This document shows, one piece after another, positions 1 to 6,545 of a stretch of DNA of 60,309 bases (position 1 is the first letter of the stretch; each line of letters begins with the position of its first letter). This DNA comes from an uncultured Porphyromonadaceae bacterium (lineage in GTDB: Bacteria; Bacteroidota; Bacteroidia; Bacteroidales; Muribaculaceae). Where the stretch lies: contig CAJKRG010000011.1 in the NCBI GenBank assembly GCA_905202215.1, positions 1-60,309 of the forward strand. The letters run 5' to 3'. The notes below the pieces were generated by a model. The model saw nothing but the letters and a program-made list of their open reading frames with translations. It did no database searches and had not been told where the DNA came from. The position numbers and the translations under genes were made by a program.

Positions 1-16
1 TTTAGTCTGTTTAGAC

Positions 17-55
17 AATAAAAAGAGACTGCCCAAACTTGTTAGACAGTCTCTT
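17..55 (-). terminator. Intrinsic terminator of the DUF389 gene
   Basis: A perfect 9-bp stem (AAGAGACTG at 23-31 against CAGTCTCTT at 47-55) encloses a 15-nt loop. Read on the minus strand it is followed directly by TTTTTATT. It begins four bases past the stop codon of the DUF389 gene, so it should end that transcript. Confidence 0.85.
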
Positions 56-58
56 CAT

Positions 59-1405
59 TTATAGCTCGACTACCTCTACATGGTCAAGTCTGAGTCGTGT
101 CTGAAGATACTGTGAGAGCCTGTTACGTTCGGCTCTGTCGAAACGTCCCTGTGTGCGTATCAGAGCCACATTGGCAGTATCGACTTTCTGCTCGCCGGGC
201 GTGGAGAATACGGTCGTGGCTACGGCTATATCCTTGATCTTGGGAAACAGAATCTTTATCTCGGGTGAAATCTCAGGAGCTTCGACTGTGGAGGCACGTT
301 CGGCCCTCAGCACCGACCGAAGCGAATCTATGACACCTTGCTGCCGTGAGATCGTCGCCTGTGTCATTGCGTAAATATCGCTCACTGCGGTCTGCTTGTC
401 ATCGTTGTTCTCATAGCCCGCACCCTGGATAAAGGTCAGACTCGTACCTGCGAGTCCGTAATATTTCAGTTTTGCGGCGAGCGCAAGATGAAGTGAGTCG
501 GCAGGCAGCGGACGGCCTATGAGGGTAATCACGAGATGTCGCTGACCATGATCCATATATGCCTTGCGACTCAACACCTGAGTGCCCGGAAAATCGCACT
601 CATGCTGTATAAAACGATCGGCGTTCATGGTAAACCGGCTGTCACGAAGCATATTGTAAGTCAGATAGATACTCGGCAGCATAGTGAGTACAGCAAGAGA
701 ATAGACAATCCGGCGCACCCGGCGCGCCCGGGCATTATCGGATGTCTGGCGCTTGTATTTCATCAGCTTCACACCGATAAAAGTGGCGAAAGCAATGTAT
801 ATGGAATTGATTATAAAAAGATAGGATGCGCCGAAAAAATAATTGAGCTGCCATGTGGCCAGACCATAGCCCGCCGTACACAGCGGAGGCATAAGGGCCG
901 TTGCTATGGCTACGCCCGGAATGACGTTACCTTTGTTTGTACTTCCCAGAGCTATGATGCCGGCACCTCCGCCGACAAATCCTATGAGTACATCATATAT
1001 AGTCGGCGATGTACGTGCCAGAAGTTCGCTGTGCTGCTCGTTGACTGGAGAGATGAGAAAAAATAGAGTCGAGGCTATCACAGAAAATACCGAAGCCATG
1101 AAAAGATTACGCAGACAACGCTTGATAAGATCGAAATCCTGAATACCGACTCCGAGACCGATTCCGATGATAGGCCCCATAAGAGGCGAGATAAGCATGG
1201 CGCCGATGATAACAGCGGTGGAGTTAGTGTTAAGGCCCAGCGAGGCGATCAGAATGGCAAGTACGAGAATCAGGATATTGGTTCCACGGAACGAGACACC
1301 CTCGCGTATATTCTGCTCGGCCTGTTCCTGCGACACAAGCTGACCGTTGAGCGAGAAATAATTGACAAAAAATTCTGAAATCTTTGTTGCGATATTCGCT
1401 TTCAT
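59..1405 (-). CDS. DUF389 family inner-membrane protein
   Basis: Membrane protein of the DUF389 family (TIGR00341 type), whose biochemical role is unknown. From the ATG at 1405 the product is 448 aa. A longer reading from a GTG at 1465 would add 20 residues but runs into the upstream terminator region, so I prefer the ATG. Residues about 42-215 hold roughly six hydrophobic segments rich in Gly and Pro. They include the family signatures GAMLISPLMGPI (68-79) and ALMPPLCTAGYG (170-181). A further membrane segment follows near residue 235. The last 200 residues are soluble and contain a coiled-coil-like stretch. It is a single-gene transcript ended by the hairpin just downstream. Family assignment is secure; transport or sensing roles would be guesswork. 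Confidence 0.9.
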   Translation of the reverse strand: MKANIATKISEFFVNYFSLNGQLVSQEQAEQNIREGVSFRGTNILILVLAILIASLGLNTNSTAVIIGAMLISPLMGPIIGIGLGVGIQDFDLIKRCLRNLFMASVFSVIASTLFFLISPVNEQHSELLARTSPTIYDVLIGFVGGGAGIIALGSTNKGNVIPGVAIATALMPPLCTAGYGLATWQLNYFFGASYLFIINSIYIAFATFIGVKLMKYKRQTSDNARARRVRRIVYSLAVLTMLPSIYLTYNMLRDSRFTMNADRFIQHECDFPGTQVLSRKAYMDHGQRHLVITLIGRPLPADSLHLALAAKLKYYGLAGTSLTFIQGAGYENNDDKQTAVSDIYAMTQATISRQQGVIDSLRSVLRAERASTVEAPEISPEIKILFPKIKDIAVATTVFSTPGEQKVDTANVALIRTQGRFDRAERNRLSQYLQTRLRLDHVEVVEL

Positions 1406-1473
1406 AGGACTATGGAATGCGATGAATATATGTACTATAACAAATAACGGAGCATTTGGATTCACCCGACCGC

Positions 1474-1517
1474 AAAAAAAGTCCGCGGCCCCACCGTCTG
1501 AGGGTGAACCGCGGACT
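1474..1517 (-). terminator. Intrinsic terminator after the CoA-transferase gene
   Basis: AGTCCGCGG (1480-1488) pairs with CCGCGGACT (1509-1517), a perfect 9-bp GC-rich stem. On the minus strand it is followed by a run of seven T residues (1474-1480). It lies about 20 nt past the stop of the CoA-transferase gene. Confidence 0.9.
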
Positions 1518-1538
1518 CTATATTATTTCCCGAATCGA

Positions 1539-3029
1539 TCAGAGATAACGCGAAAGATCGGCATTGCGCATGTCGCCTGTCTCGGTGAAAGCCTCATGCA
1601 GCGCGAACGATGCGCGAAGCGAGTGCGGAGTCTGGCCGGCGCCATGGTTGAGATAATCGGTGAGAACTTCGCGGTACATCGGATGTGCGCAGTTCTCGAT
1701 GATTTCCTTGGCACGCTGCACGGGATCCTTGCCGCGGAGATCGGCAATACCCTGGTCGGTGACAATGATATCGACAGAGTGCTCGCTGTGGTCGGCATGA
1801 GCCACCATAGGCACAATGTTGCTGATCGCGCCGCCTTTGGTGATCGAAGGACAGCTGAAAATCGAAAGATAGGCGTTGCGTGTAAAGTCGCCCGATCCAC
1901 CGATACCGTTCATCATCTTGGTACCGAGAACATGAGTGGAGTTCACCGCGCCGAATATGTCGGCCTCGAGGGCTGTGTTCATGGCGATGACACCTATTCG
2001 GCGGATAACCTCAGGATTGTTCGAGATTTCGGCCGGACGCATCAGAATCTTGTCATGGAAAAAGCTGATGTCCGAGAACAGTTTCTCTTCTGTCTGGTCG
2101 GAGAAAGTCATCGAGCAGGTGCTGGCGAAGGTACATTTGCCTTTCTTGAGCAGTTCGAGAACTGCATCCTGTATCACTTCGGTATACATCATGAAATTAG
2201 GCAGCTCCTTGCTCTCGCCGAGATCATAGAGCACAGCGTTTGCGACATTACCCACACCCGACTGGAGAGGAAGGAATTCCTTGGGCAGACGGCCGGCTTT
2301 GTATTCGCCTACGAGGAAGCGGACAACGTTCTTGCCGATCAATGTCGATACTTCGTCGGGAGCGGTGAAAGGCTTCACGCAATCGTATGAATCGGTACGC
2401 ACGATGCCGACAACCTTCGCCGGATCTATCTTCAGCACAGGTGAACCGATGCGGTCGTTGGCGGCATAGATAGGAATTTCGCGACGGTAGGGAGGATCAA
2501 GAGGCATATATACATCGTGCATGCCAAGGAGAGCCTTCGGAAGCTTGGCATTCAGCTCTATAAAAATTTTCTTTGCCTTGGCGGCATAGGTAGGCACATT
2601 GCCGACGCCGCAACCGAGCACGATCTCGCCGGAATCGGAAATATCGGCTGCTTCGATGATTGCGAAGTCGATGTCGCCGTATGTTCCGTAGCGCACTTCC
2701 TGGGCCATCTCAGAAAGATGACGGTCATTGTAGTGGCAGTCGTGGGAGTTGATGCGCTTGCGGAGATCGGGCACATTCTGATAGGGCGCACGCATGTTGT
2801 ATGCGTTGGCACGTGAGAGGACACCGTCGACATGATCGCTGGTCGAAGCGCCGGTAAACATGTTTACTTTGAAAGGCTTGCCGGCTTCGTGCTCGCGCAC
2901 GGCTTTTTCGGCAAGAGCTTCGGTGATGGCTTTTGGAGTGCCGGGAGCGGTAAAGCCTGAAAGGCCTATAGTCGCACCGTTATGAATCATTTCGGCAGCT
3001 TCCTGAGCTGTAATGAAATTAAATGCCAT
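1539..3029 (-). CDS. Acetyl-CoA hydrolase/transferase family CoA-transferase (succinate CoA-transferase type)
   Basis: Cytoplasmic class I CoA-transferase that moves CoA between acyl-CoA and a carboxylate. Succinate with acetyl-CoA or propionyl-CoA is the likely pair. The 496-aa length fits the SucC/YgfH-like subfamily (AarC, Cat1, ScpC). Visible signatures are the N-terminal GATIGLSGFTAPGTPKAI, the QSGVGNVANAV loop (257-266), the catalytic glutamate expected at E284 in YTEVIQDAV, and the GIGGSGDFTRNAYLSIF segment. In succinate- and propionate-forming Bacteroidales such an enzyme releases propionate or acetate while conserving CoA. The ATG start is clear. It may share a transcript with the small membrane-protein gene 43 nt upstream. 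The exact acyl preference cannot be read from sequence. Confidence 0.92.
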   Translation of the reverse strand: MAFNFITAQEAAEMIHNGATIGLSGFTAPGTPKAITEALAEKAVREHEAGKPFKVNMFTGASTSDHVDGVLSRANAYNMRAPYQNVPDLRKRINSHDCHYNDRHLSEMAQEVRYGTYGDIDFAIIEAADISDSGEIVLGCGVGNVPTYAAKAKKIFIELNAKLPKALLGMHDVYMPLDPPYRREIPIYAANDRIGSPVLKIDPAKVVGIVRTDSYDCVKPFTAPDEVSTLIGKNVVRFLVGEYKAGRLPKEFLPLQSGVGNVANAVLYDLGESKELPNFMMYTEVIQDAVLELLKKGKCTFASTCSMTFSDQTEEKLFSDISFFHDKILMRPAEISNNPEVIRRIGVIAMNTALEADIFGAVNSTHVLGTKMMNGIGGSGDFTRNAYLSIFSCPSITKGGAISNIVPMVAHADHSEHSVDIIVTDQGIADLRGKDPVQRAKEIIENCAHPMYREVLTDYLNHGAGQTPHSLRASFALHEAFTETGDMRNADLSRYL

Positions 3030-3072
3030 TGCTTATGCGGTAAGGTTTTAGTATTTTTTGATATAAATAAGG

Positions 3073-3480
3073 TCAGAATTTTCGCTTGAGTATCTCGCTC
3101 CAGATGATGGCCTTGCGAAGATCGCCCCCAGGTACAGGGGGAACAGCAGATCGCATGCGTGGGGCCGGAGCCGACGGTCTGTCGACAGTCACACGCACAC
3201 CTTCCTCGGGTAGCGGCTGCACCACATGTGCCGGATTCGGAGTCTCTTTTATTTTAGTCGCCGCGACAGCACGGCGGCGTGCAAGAGCCGCATGCCGTTC
3301 AGCCTCGGCACGGTGCACGGCCTCATCGGCCTGATGGCTCACCGCCACCGACGGTCTCCGCTGCTGAGGGGCCTTATGCGAAGACGCGGACACATTCTTT
3401 TTCTCGGTCGCTTTCTCGATCAAGAAAATTATAATGCCCACAGCTATGGGAACTATGATGGAAAGAGAACTCGATTCCAC
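3073..3480 (-). CDS. Small single-pass membrane protein, unknown function
   Basis: I do not recognise this gene. Starting at the GTG at 3480 it gives about 135 aa: a short polar N-terminus, one membrane segment (SLSIIVPIAVGIIIFLIE), then a basic and Ala/His-rich tail with a proline-rich middle (PLPEEGVRVTVDRPSAPAPR) and a hydrophobic-basic end. A longer GTG start at 3531 would add 17 residues but would lie across the miaB promoter, so the shorter form is more likely. There is no ATG start. It is divergent from miaB and upstream of the CoA-transferase on the same strand. The organisation resembles a membrane-anchored stalk. Existence as a real gene is likely but not certain. Confidence 0.5.
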   Translation of the reverse strand: MESSSLSIIVPIAVGIIIFLIEKATEKKNVSASSHKAPQQRRPSVAVSHQADEAVHRAEAERHAALARRRAVAATKIKETPNPAHVVQPLPEEGVRVTVDRPSAPAPRMRSAVPPVPGGDLRKAIIWSEILKRKF

Positions 3481-3492
3481 GCTTTTTTTTTG

Positions 3493-3500
3493 TAATTTTG
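3493..3500 (+). promoter_or_regulatory. Bacteroidota -7 box of miaB
   Basis: TAATTTTG matches the Bacteroidota sigma-ABfr -7 consensus TAnnTTTG, 41 nt before the miaB ATG. A T-rich tract precedes it, and I see no sharp TTTG -33 box. Confidence 0.65.
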
Positions 3501-3540
3501 CACAAAAATAGTCAATCTTGTGCAAAGGCACAAATATTTT

Positions 3541-4860
3541 ATGGATAACAAAGACAATAAACTCTTATATATCGAGACTTACGGCTGCCAGATGAACGTG
3601 GCCGACAGCGAGGTGGTGGCATCCATCATGGAAATGGCAGGCTACACCCTGACCGACTCCATCGACAGAGCCGATGCCGTACTGCTCAACACCTGCTCTA
3701 TACGCGACAACGCCGAACAGAAAATCATATCGCGCCTGCAGGCTCTCGCCGCCGAACGCCGCAAACGAGGCCGTCTTCTCATAGGCGTCATAGGCTGCAT
3801 GGCCGAACGTGTGCAGCGCGAACTCGTCGAGAAGCACGGTGTCGATATCGTTGCCGGTCCCGACGCCTACCTCGACCTCCCCGCTCTTTTCGCTTCAGCC
3901 GAAAACGGCCAGCCTGCGGTCAACGTCGAGCTTAGTACCACCGAGACATACCGCGACGTCATGCCGGCACGTATTCCCGGGCAGACTGTATCGGGATTCG
4001 TCAGCATTATGCGTGGATGCAACAATTTCTGCTCATACTGCATCGTACCATATACCCGGGGGCGTGAACGAAGCCGCCCGGTCGACAGCATTCTCGGAGA
4101 AGTGGCCGACCTGCGGGCACGCGGCTTCAAAGAAGTGACCTTGCTCGGACAGAATGTCAACAGCTATCTCGACGGCGATACCGATTTCGCCGCTCTCCTT
4201 GCCGCCGTGGCCGAAGCGGCCCCCGACATGCGTGTTCGCTTCACCACCTCGCACCCCAAAGATATGTCGGATGCGATAATCGACACAATCGCCTCTCACG
4301 CTAATATCTGCCGTCATATACATCTCCCCGTGCAAAGCGGAAGCAACGCCGTGCTCAAGGCAATGAACCGCAAATATACCCGCGAGTGGTATCTCGACCG
4401 AATAGCTGCCATACGCAGCCGTATCCCCGACTGTGGAATATCCACCGACCTGTTCACAGGCTTCCATGGGGAGACAGAAGAGGATTTTCAGGAAACGCTT
4501 GATCTTATGCGAGAAGTCGGTTTCGATTCAGCTTTCATGTTCAAATATTCTGAACGGCCCGGCACCCTCGCCTCGCGTACAATGCCCGACAATGTGCCAG
4601 AAAAAATCAAGATCGAACGCCTCAACCGCATGATCGCTTTACAGAACGAAATGTCGGCGGCCTCGAACCGAGCCGACATCGGCCGTGAATTCGATGTGCT
4701 TGTCGAAGGCGTGGCAAAACGCAGCAAGGAGCAAATGGTCGGACGCACGAGCCAGAACAAGACTGCCGTATTCGCACGCGGCGACGCCAAAGTAGGCCAG
4801 ACACGACGCGTACGCGTGCTCGACACCACATCGGCCACACTCATCTGCGAGCTGGTGTAA
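3541..4860 (+). CDS. miaB: tRNA-2-methylthio-N6-dimethylallyladenosine synthase MiaB
   Basis: Radical-SAM methylthiotransferase that adds a methylthio group to i6A37 of tRNAs reading UNN codons. From the ATG at 3541 the product is 439 aa, normal for MiaB. The UPF0004 domain carries the three auxiliary-cluster cysteines C16 (YGCQMN), C52 (NTCSIRDNA) and C86 (GCMAE). The radical-SAM CxxxCxxC is C160-C164-C167 (GCNNFCSYC), followed by YTRGRERSRP, which is typical of MiaB. The C-terminal ~65 residues form a TRAM domain. A clear -7 box lies upstream and a long hairpin downstream, so it is probably monocistronic. Confidence 0.97.
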   Translation: MDNKDNKLLYIETYGCQMNVADSEVVASIMEMAGYTLTDSIDRADAVLLNTCSIRDNAEQKIISRLQALAAERRKRGRLLIGVIGCMAERVQRELVEKHGVDIVAGPDAYLDLPALFASAENGQPAVNVELSTTETYRDVMPARIPGQTVSGFVSIMRGCNNFCSYCIVPYTRGRERSRPVDSILGEVADLRARGFKEVTLLGQNVNSYLDGDTDFAALLAAVAEAAPDMRVRFTTSHPKDMSDAIIDTIASHANICRHIHLPVQSGSNAVLKAMNRKYTREWYLDRIAAIRSRIPDCGISTDLFTGFHGETEEDFQETLDLMREVGFDSAFMFKYSERPGTLASRTMPDNVPEKIKIERLNRMIALQNEMSAASNRADIGREFDVLVEGVAKRSKEQMVGRTSQNKTAVFARGDAKVGQTRRVRVLDTTSATLICELV

Positions 4861-4864
4861 TCAC

Positions 4865-4939
4865 TCAGGAATTAGAAGTCAGGAGTTAGAAGTTGTTGCC
4901 GCGAAAGCAACCTTCTAACTCCTGACTTCTAATTCCTGA
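4865..4939. terminator. Long palindromic hairpin between convergent genes
   Basis: A perfect 28-bp inverted repeat (4865-4892 against 4912-4939) is followed inward by a 5-bp GTTGC/GCAAC stem with a CGCGAAA loop. Each arm is itself a tandem pair of related 14-mers (GGAATTAGAAGTCA and GGAGTTAGAAGTTG). It fills nearly the whole gap between convergent miaB and the EEP hydrolase gene, so a two-way terminator is likely. It lacks a strong T-run and looks like a mobile intergenic repeat type. Confidence 0.75.
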
Positions 4940-4945
4940 CTATAC

Positions 4946-5866
4946 TCAGATTTCGACCGAGATGCGAACCGGGAAATGGTCGGAAGGAGTGCGTGCCTTG
5001 TACTTGGTGAGCTTTATTTCCTCGGGAGCGTAGGCTTCTTTCTGCCCTTTCTCACCCTCTACCGGCGTACGGTAGGTATCGGTGAGAATACCGTATTTCA
5101 GCACCTTTACATTTGGCGACACAAATATGTGGTCGATGCGCGATTTAGTGTATTTTACAGGCGAATAGCCGTTGTATGTTCCGGTGGCTTCGTATACCAT
5201 GCCGGCCACTTCGTGCGAGTCATCGAGGAGATCTCCGTCGATAATTGTAGCGTAGGAAGGCGAAAACTGATCGACATTGAAGTCGCCGGACAGGAACATC
5301 GGCAGAGTGGCGCCGAGTTCGGTGAGGCGTTTCTTGACCAGCTTAGCGCTTTCGACCCGCGCCTGCTTGCCGACGTGATCCATGTGGAGGTTGAAGAAGA
5401 GGAATTCCCGACCGCTCTCGTTATGCCGGAAGTGTCCCCATGTGCATATACGCACGCATACGGCATCCCATCCCAGACCGGGCTTTTCGGGTGTCTCCGA
5501 CAGCCAGAAATCGCCATGATCGAGTACGGTAAATTTGGTGGTGTCGTAGAAAATAGCCGAGTGCTCGCCCTCGTCGGCGCCGTTGTCACGGCCGACACCT
5601 ATATATTCGTAACCGGGGAGCAAACCTTTCAGATCGTCAAGCTGCTGTTTGAAACCTTCCTGGGTACCGAAGATATCGAAATCATGGAAGCGCACCAGTT
5701 CAGCCACACGCGGCGCACGCACACTCCAGCCATTGCCGGCCTTGTTGTCGCCCTCGTTGAGCTGCCGGATATTATAGGTCGCGATATTGAATGAAGCCTT
5801 CTGTCCGAAAACCGCGGCGGCCAAAGCCACCATCACTACAACTAAAAATGATCTTTTAAAATTCAT
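4946..5866 (-). CDS. Secreted endonuclease/exonuclease/phosphatase family hydrolase
   Basis: EEP-fold metal-dependent phosphoesterase, 306 aa, with a signal peptide (MNFKRSFLVVVMVALAAAVFGQ) that sends it to the periplasm or outside. The fold's catalytic set is visible: N32 in TYNIR, the metal-binding E70 in GTQEG, FNLHMDH, the GDFNVD Asp/Asn pair, SRIDHIFVS, and the final SDHFPV His. Family members cut nucleic acids, inositol phosphates or sphingomyelin. The short secreted Bacteroidota form has no settled substrate. The gene is followed on its own strand by the long palindrome. It starts 6 nt after the stop of the four-helix-bundle gene upstream, so the two probably share a transcript. Confidence 0.9.
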   Translation of the reverse strand: MNFKRSFLVVVMVALAAAVFGQKASFNIATYNIRQLNEGDNKAGNGWSVRAPRVAELVRFHDFDIFGTQEGFKQQLDDLKGLLPGYEYIGVGRDNGADEGEHSAIFYDTTKFTVLDHGDFWLSETPEKPGLGWDAVCVRICTWGHFRHNESGREFLFFNLHMDHVGKQARVESAKLVKKRLTELGATLPMFLSGDFNVDQFSPSYATIIDGDLLDDSHEVAGMVYEATGTYNGYSPVKYTKSRIDHIFVSPNVKVLKYGILTDTYRTPVEGEKGQKEAYAPEEIKLTKYKARTPSDHFPVRISVEI

Positions 5867-5872
5867 TATATA

Positions 5873-6430
5873 TTAACAATTTGGTTTATTCCAGGTCTCT
5901 GTCCGCGCCCTGCGCATCTGCTCTCTGATGCCGCCGGAGGCGAAAAAATCGCTTTTGGCTCGTTCGATAAGCCGACGCAGTAACACATCGGTCTGACATA
6001 TAAGCGTGATAGCTATATTGCAGATGGTTTCATCCGAGCGTATTTTGATGGCCTCACGATAATAAGCTGAGTCATTATGTCGTGAACATGCATATCGTGC
6101 CTGCTGTCCCTTCTCGGAGTGTATATCCCATTTTTCAAGGTTTCGTACCCTGAGATAGTCCTCATAATCCAACAAAAGCTCTTGCAGACTTGCTTTAGCC
6201 ACATTGAGAAGTTTTATCTCGGTTTCCTTGGAGGTGGTCGAGGCCGTGCAGCCTTCGGCAATATTCTGTCTGCCGCTTCGTGCCGCCTGGATCATCTGGT
6301 CGATGGTACGATCTCCTTTCGCAAGATATTTATGCGCGAAGTAATAGGTAACATCGTAGATGCACTCAGCTTTCTGGAATGCGATCAGATTGCGATAATT
6401 GCCTTTGAGAGGGAGGAAATCGGACGGCAT
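5873..6430 (-). CDS. Four helix bundle protein with suffix domain (S23/avd-like)
   Basis: 185-aa cytoplasmic protein of the four-helix-bundle group related to 23S rRNA intervening-sequence proteins and Avd. The hallmark MIQAARSGRQNIAEG is at residues 45-59, and helices with the LLLDYEDYLR pattern follow. The tail (GGIREQMRRARTETW) matches the C-terminal 'suffix' extension seen in Bacteroidota. The reading frame stays open another 59 codons upstream, but that part is made of 9-nt repeats (IGP/ISL/IRL triplets) lying in the predicted 5' UTR, so the ATG at 6430 is preferred. Function is unknown; RNA or nucleic-acid binding is a family-based guess. It is followed directly by the EEP hydrolase. 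Confidence 0.85.
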   Translation of the reverse strand: MPSDFLPLKGNYRNLIAFQKAECIYDVTYYFAHKYLAKGDRTIDQMIQAARSGRQNIAEGCTASTTSKETEIKLLNVAKASLQELLLDYEDYLRVRNLEKWDIHSEKGQQARYACSRHNDSAYYREAIKIRSDETICNIAITLICQTDVLLRRLIERAKSDFFASGGIREQMRRARTETWNKPNC

Positions 6431-6460
6431 TGTTTTTTTAGAGGTTGGTATTATTTTTAT

Positions 6461-6524
6461 GGGGCTTATTGGTCCTATTAGTCTTATAAGACCTATTAGA
6501 CTTATTAGGCTAATAGGACCAATA
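6461..6524 (-). repeat. 9-nt tandem repeat and palindrome in the leader of the four-helix-bundle gene
   Basis: Seven consecutive 9-mers on the plus strand (GGGCTTATT, GGTCCTATT, AGTCTTATA, AGACCTATT, AGACTTATT, AGGCTAATA, GGACCAATA) make a degenerate array. Its ends form a perfect 15-bp inverted repeat (6467-6481 against 6510-6524), and TCTTATAAGA in the middle is self-complementary. It lies between the promoter and start codon of the four-helix-bundle gene, so the RNA should fold into a leader hairpin. Confidence 0.8.
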
Positions 6525-6529
6525 TTTTG

Positions 6530-6537
6530 CAAATATA
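6530..6537 (-). promoter_or_regulatory. Promoter (-7 box) of the four-helix-bundle gene
   Basis: TATATTTG on the minus strand is an exact TAnnTTTG -7 box. An ATTG about 19 nt upstream could be the -33 element. Transcription would begin almost at the first unit of the 9-nt repeat array, leaving the repeats untranslated. Confidence 0.65.
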
Positions 6538-6545
6538 CAACTTTT

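Noticed and set aside
1362..2390. Plus-strand open frame opposite the CoA-transferase
   Set aside because: Antisense shadow of a gene with clear catalytic motifs; it also crosses a minus-strand terminator.
6461..6524. Repeat array considered as a CRISPR or as coding N-terminus of the four-helix-bundle protein
   Set aside because: Units are 9 nt without spacers, so it is not CRISPR. The array lies after the predicted promoter but before the best ATG, so I treat it as leader, although the frame stays open.
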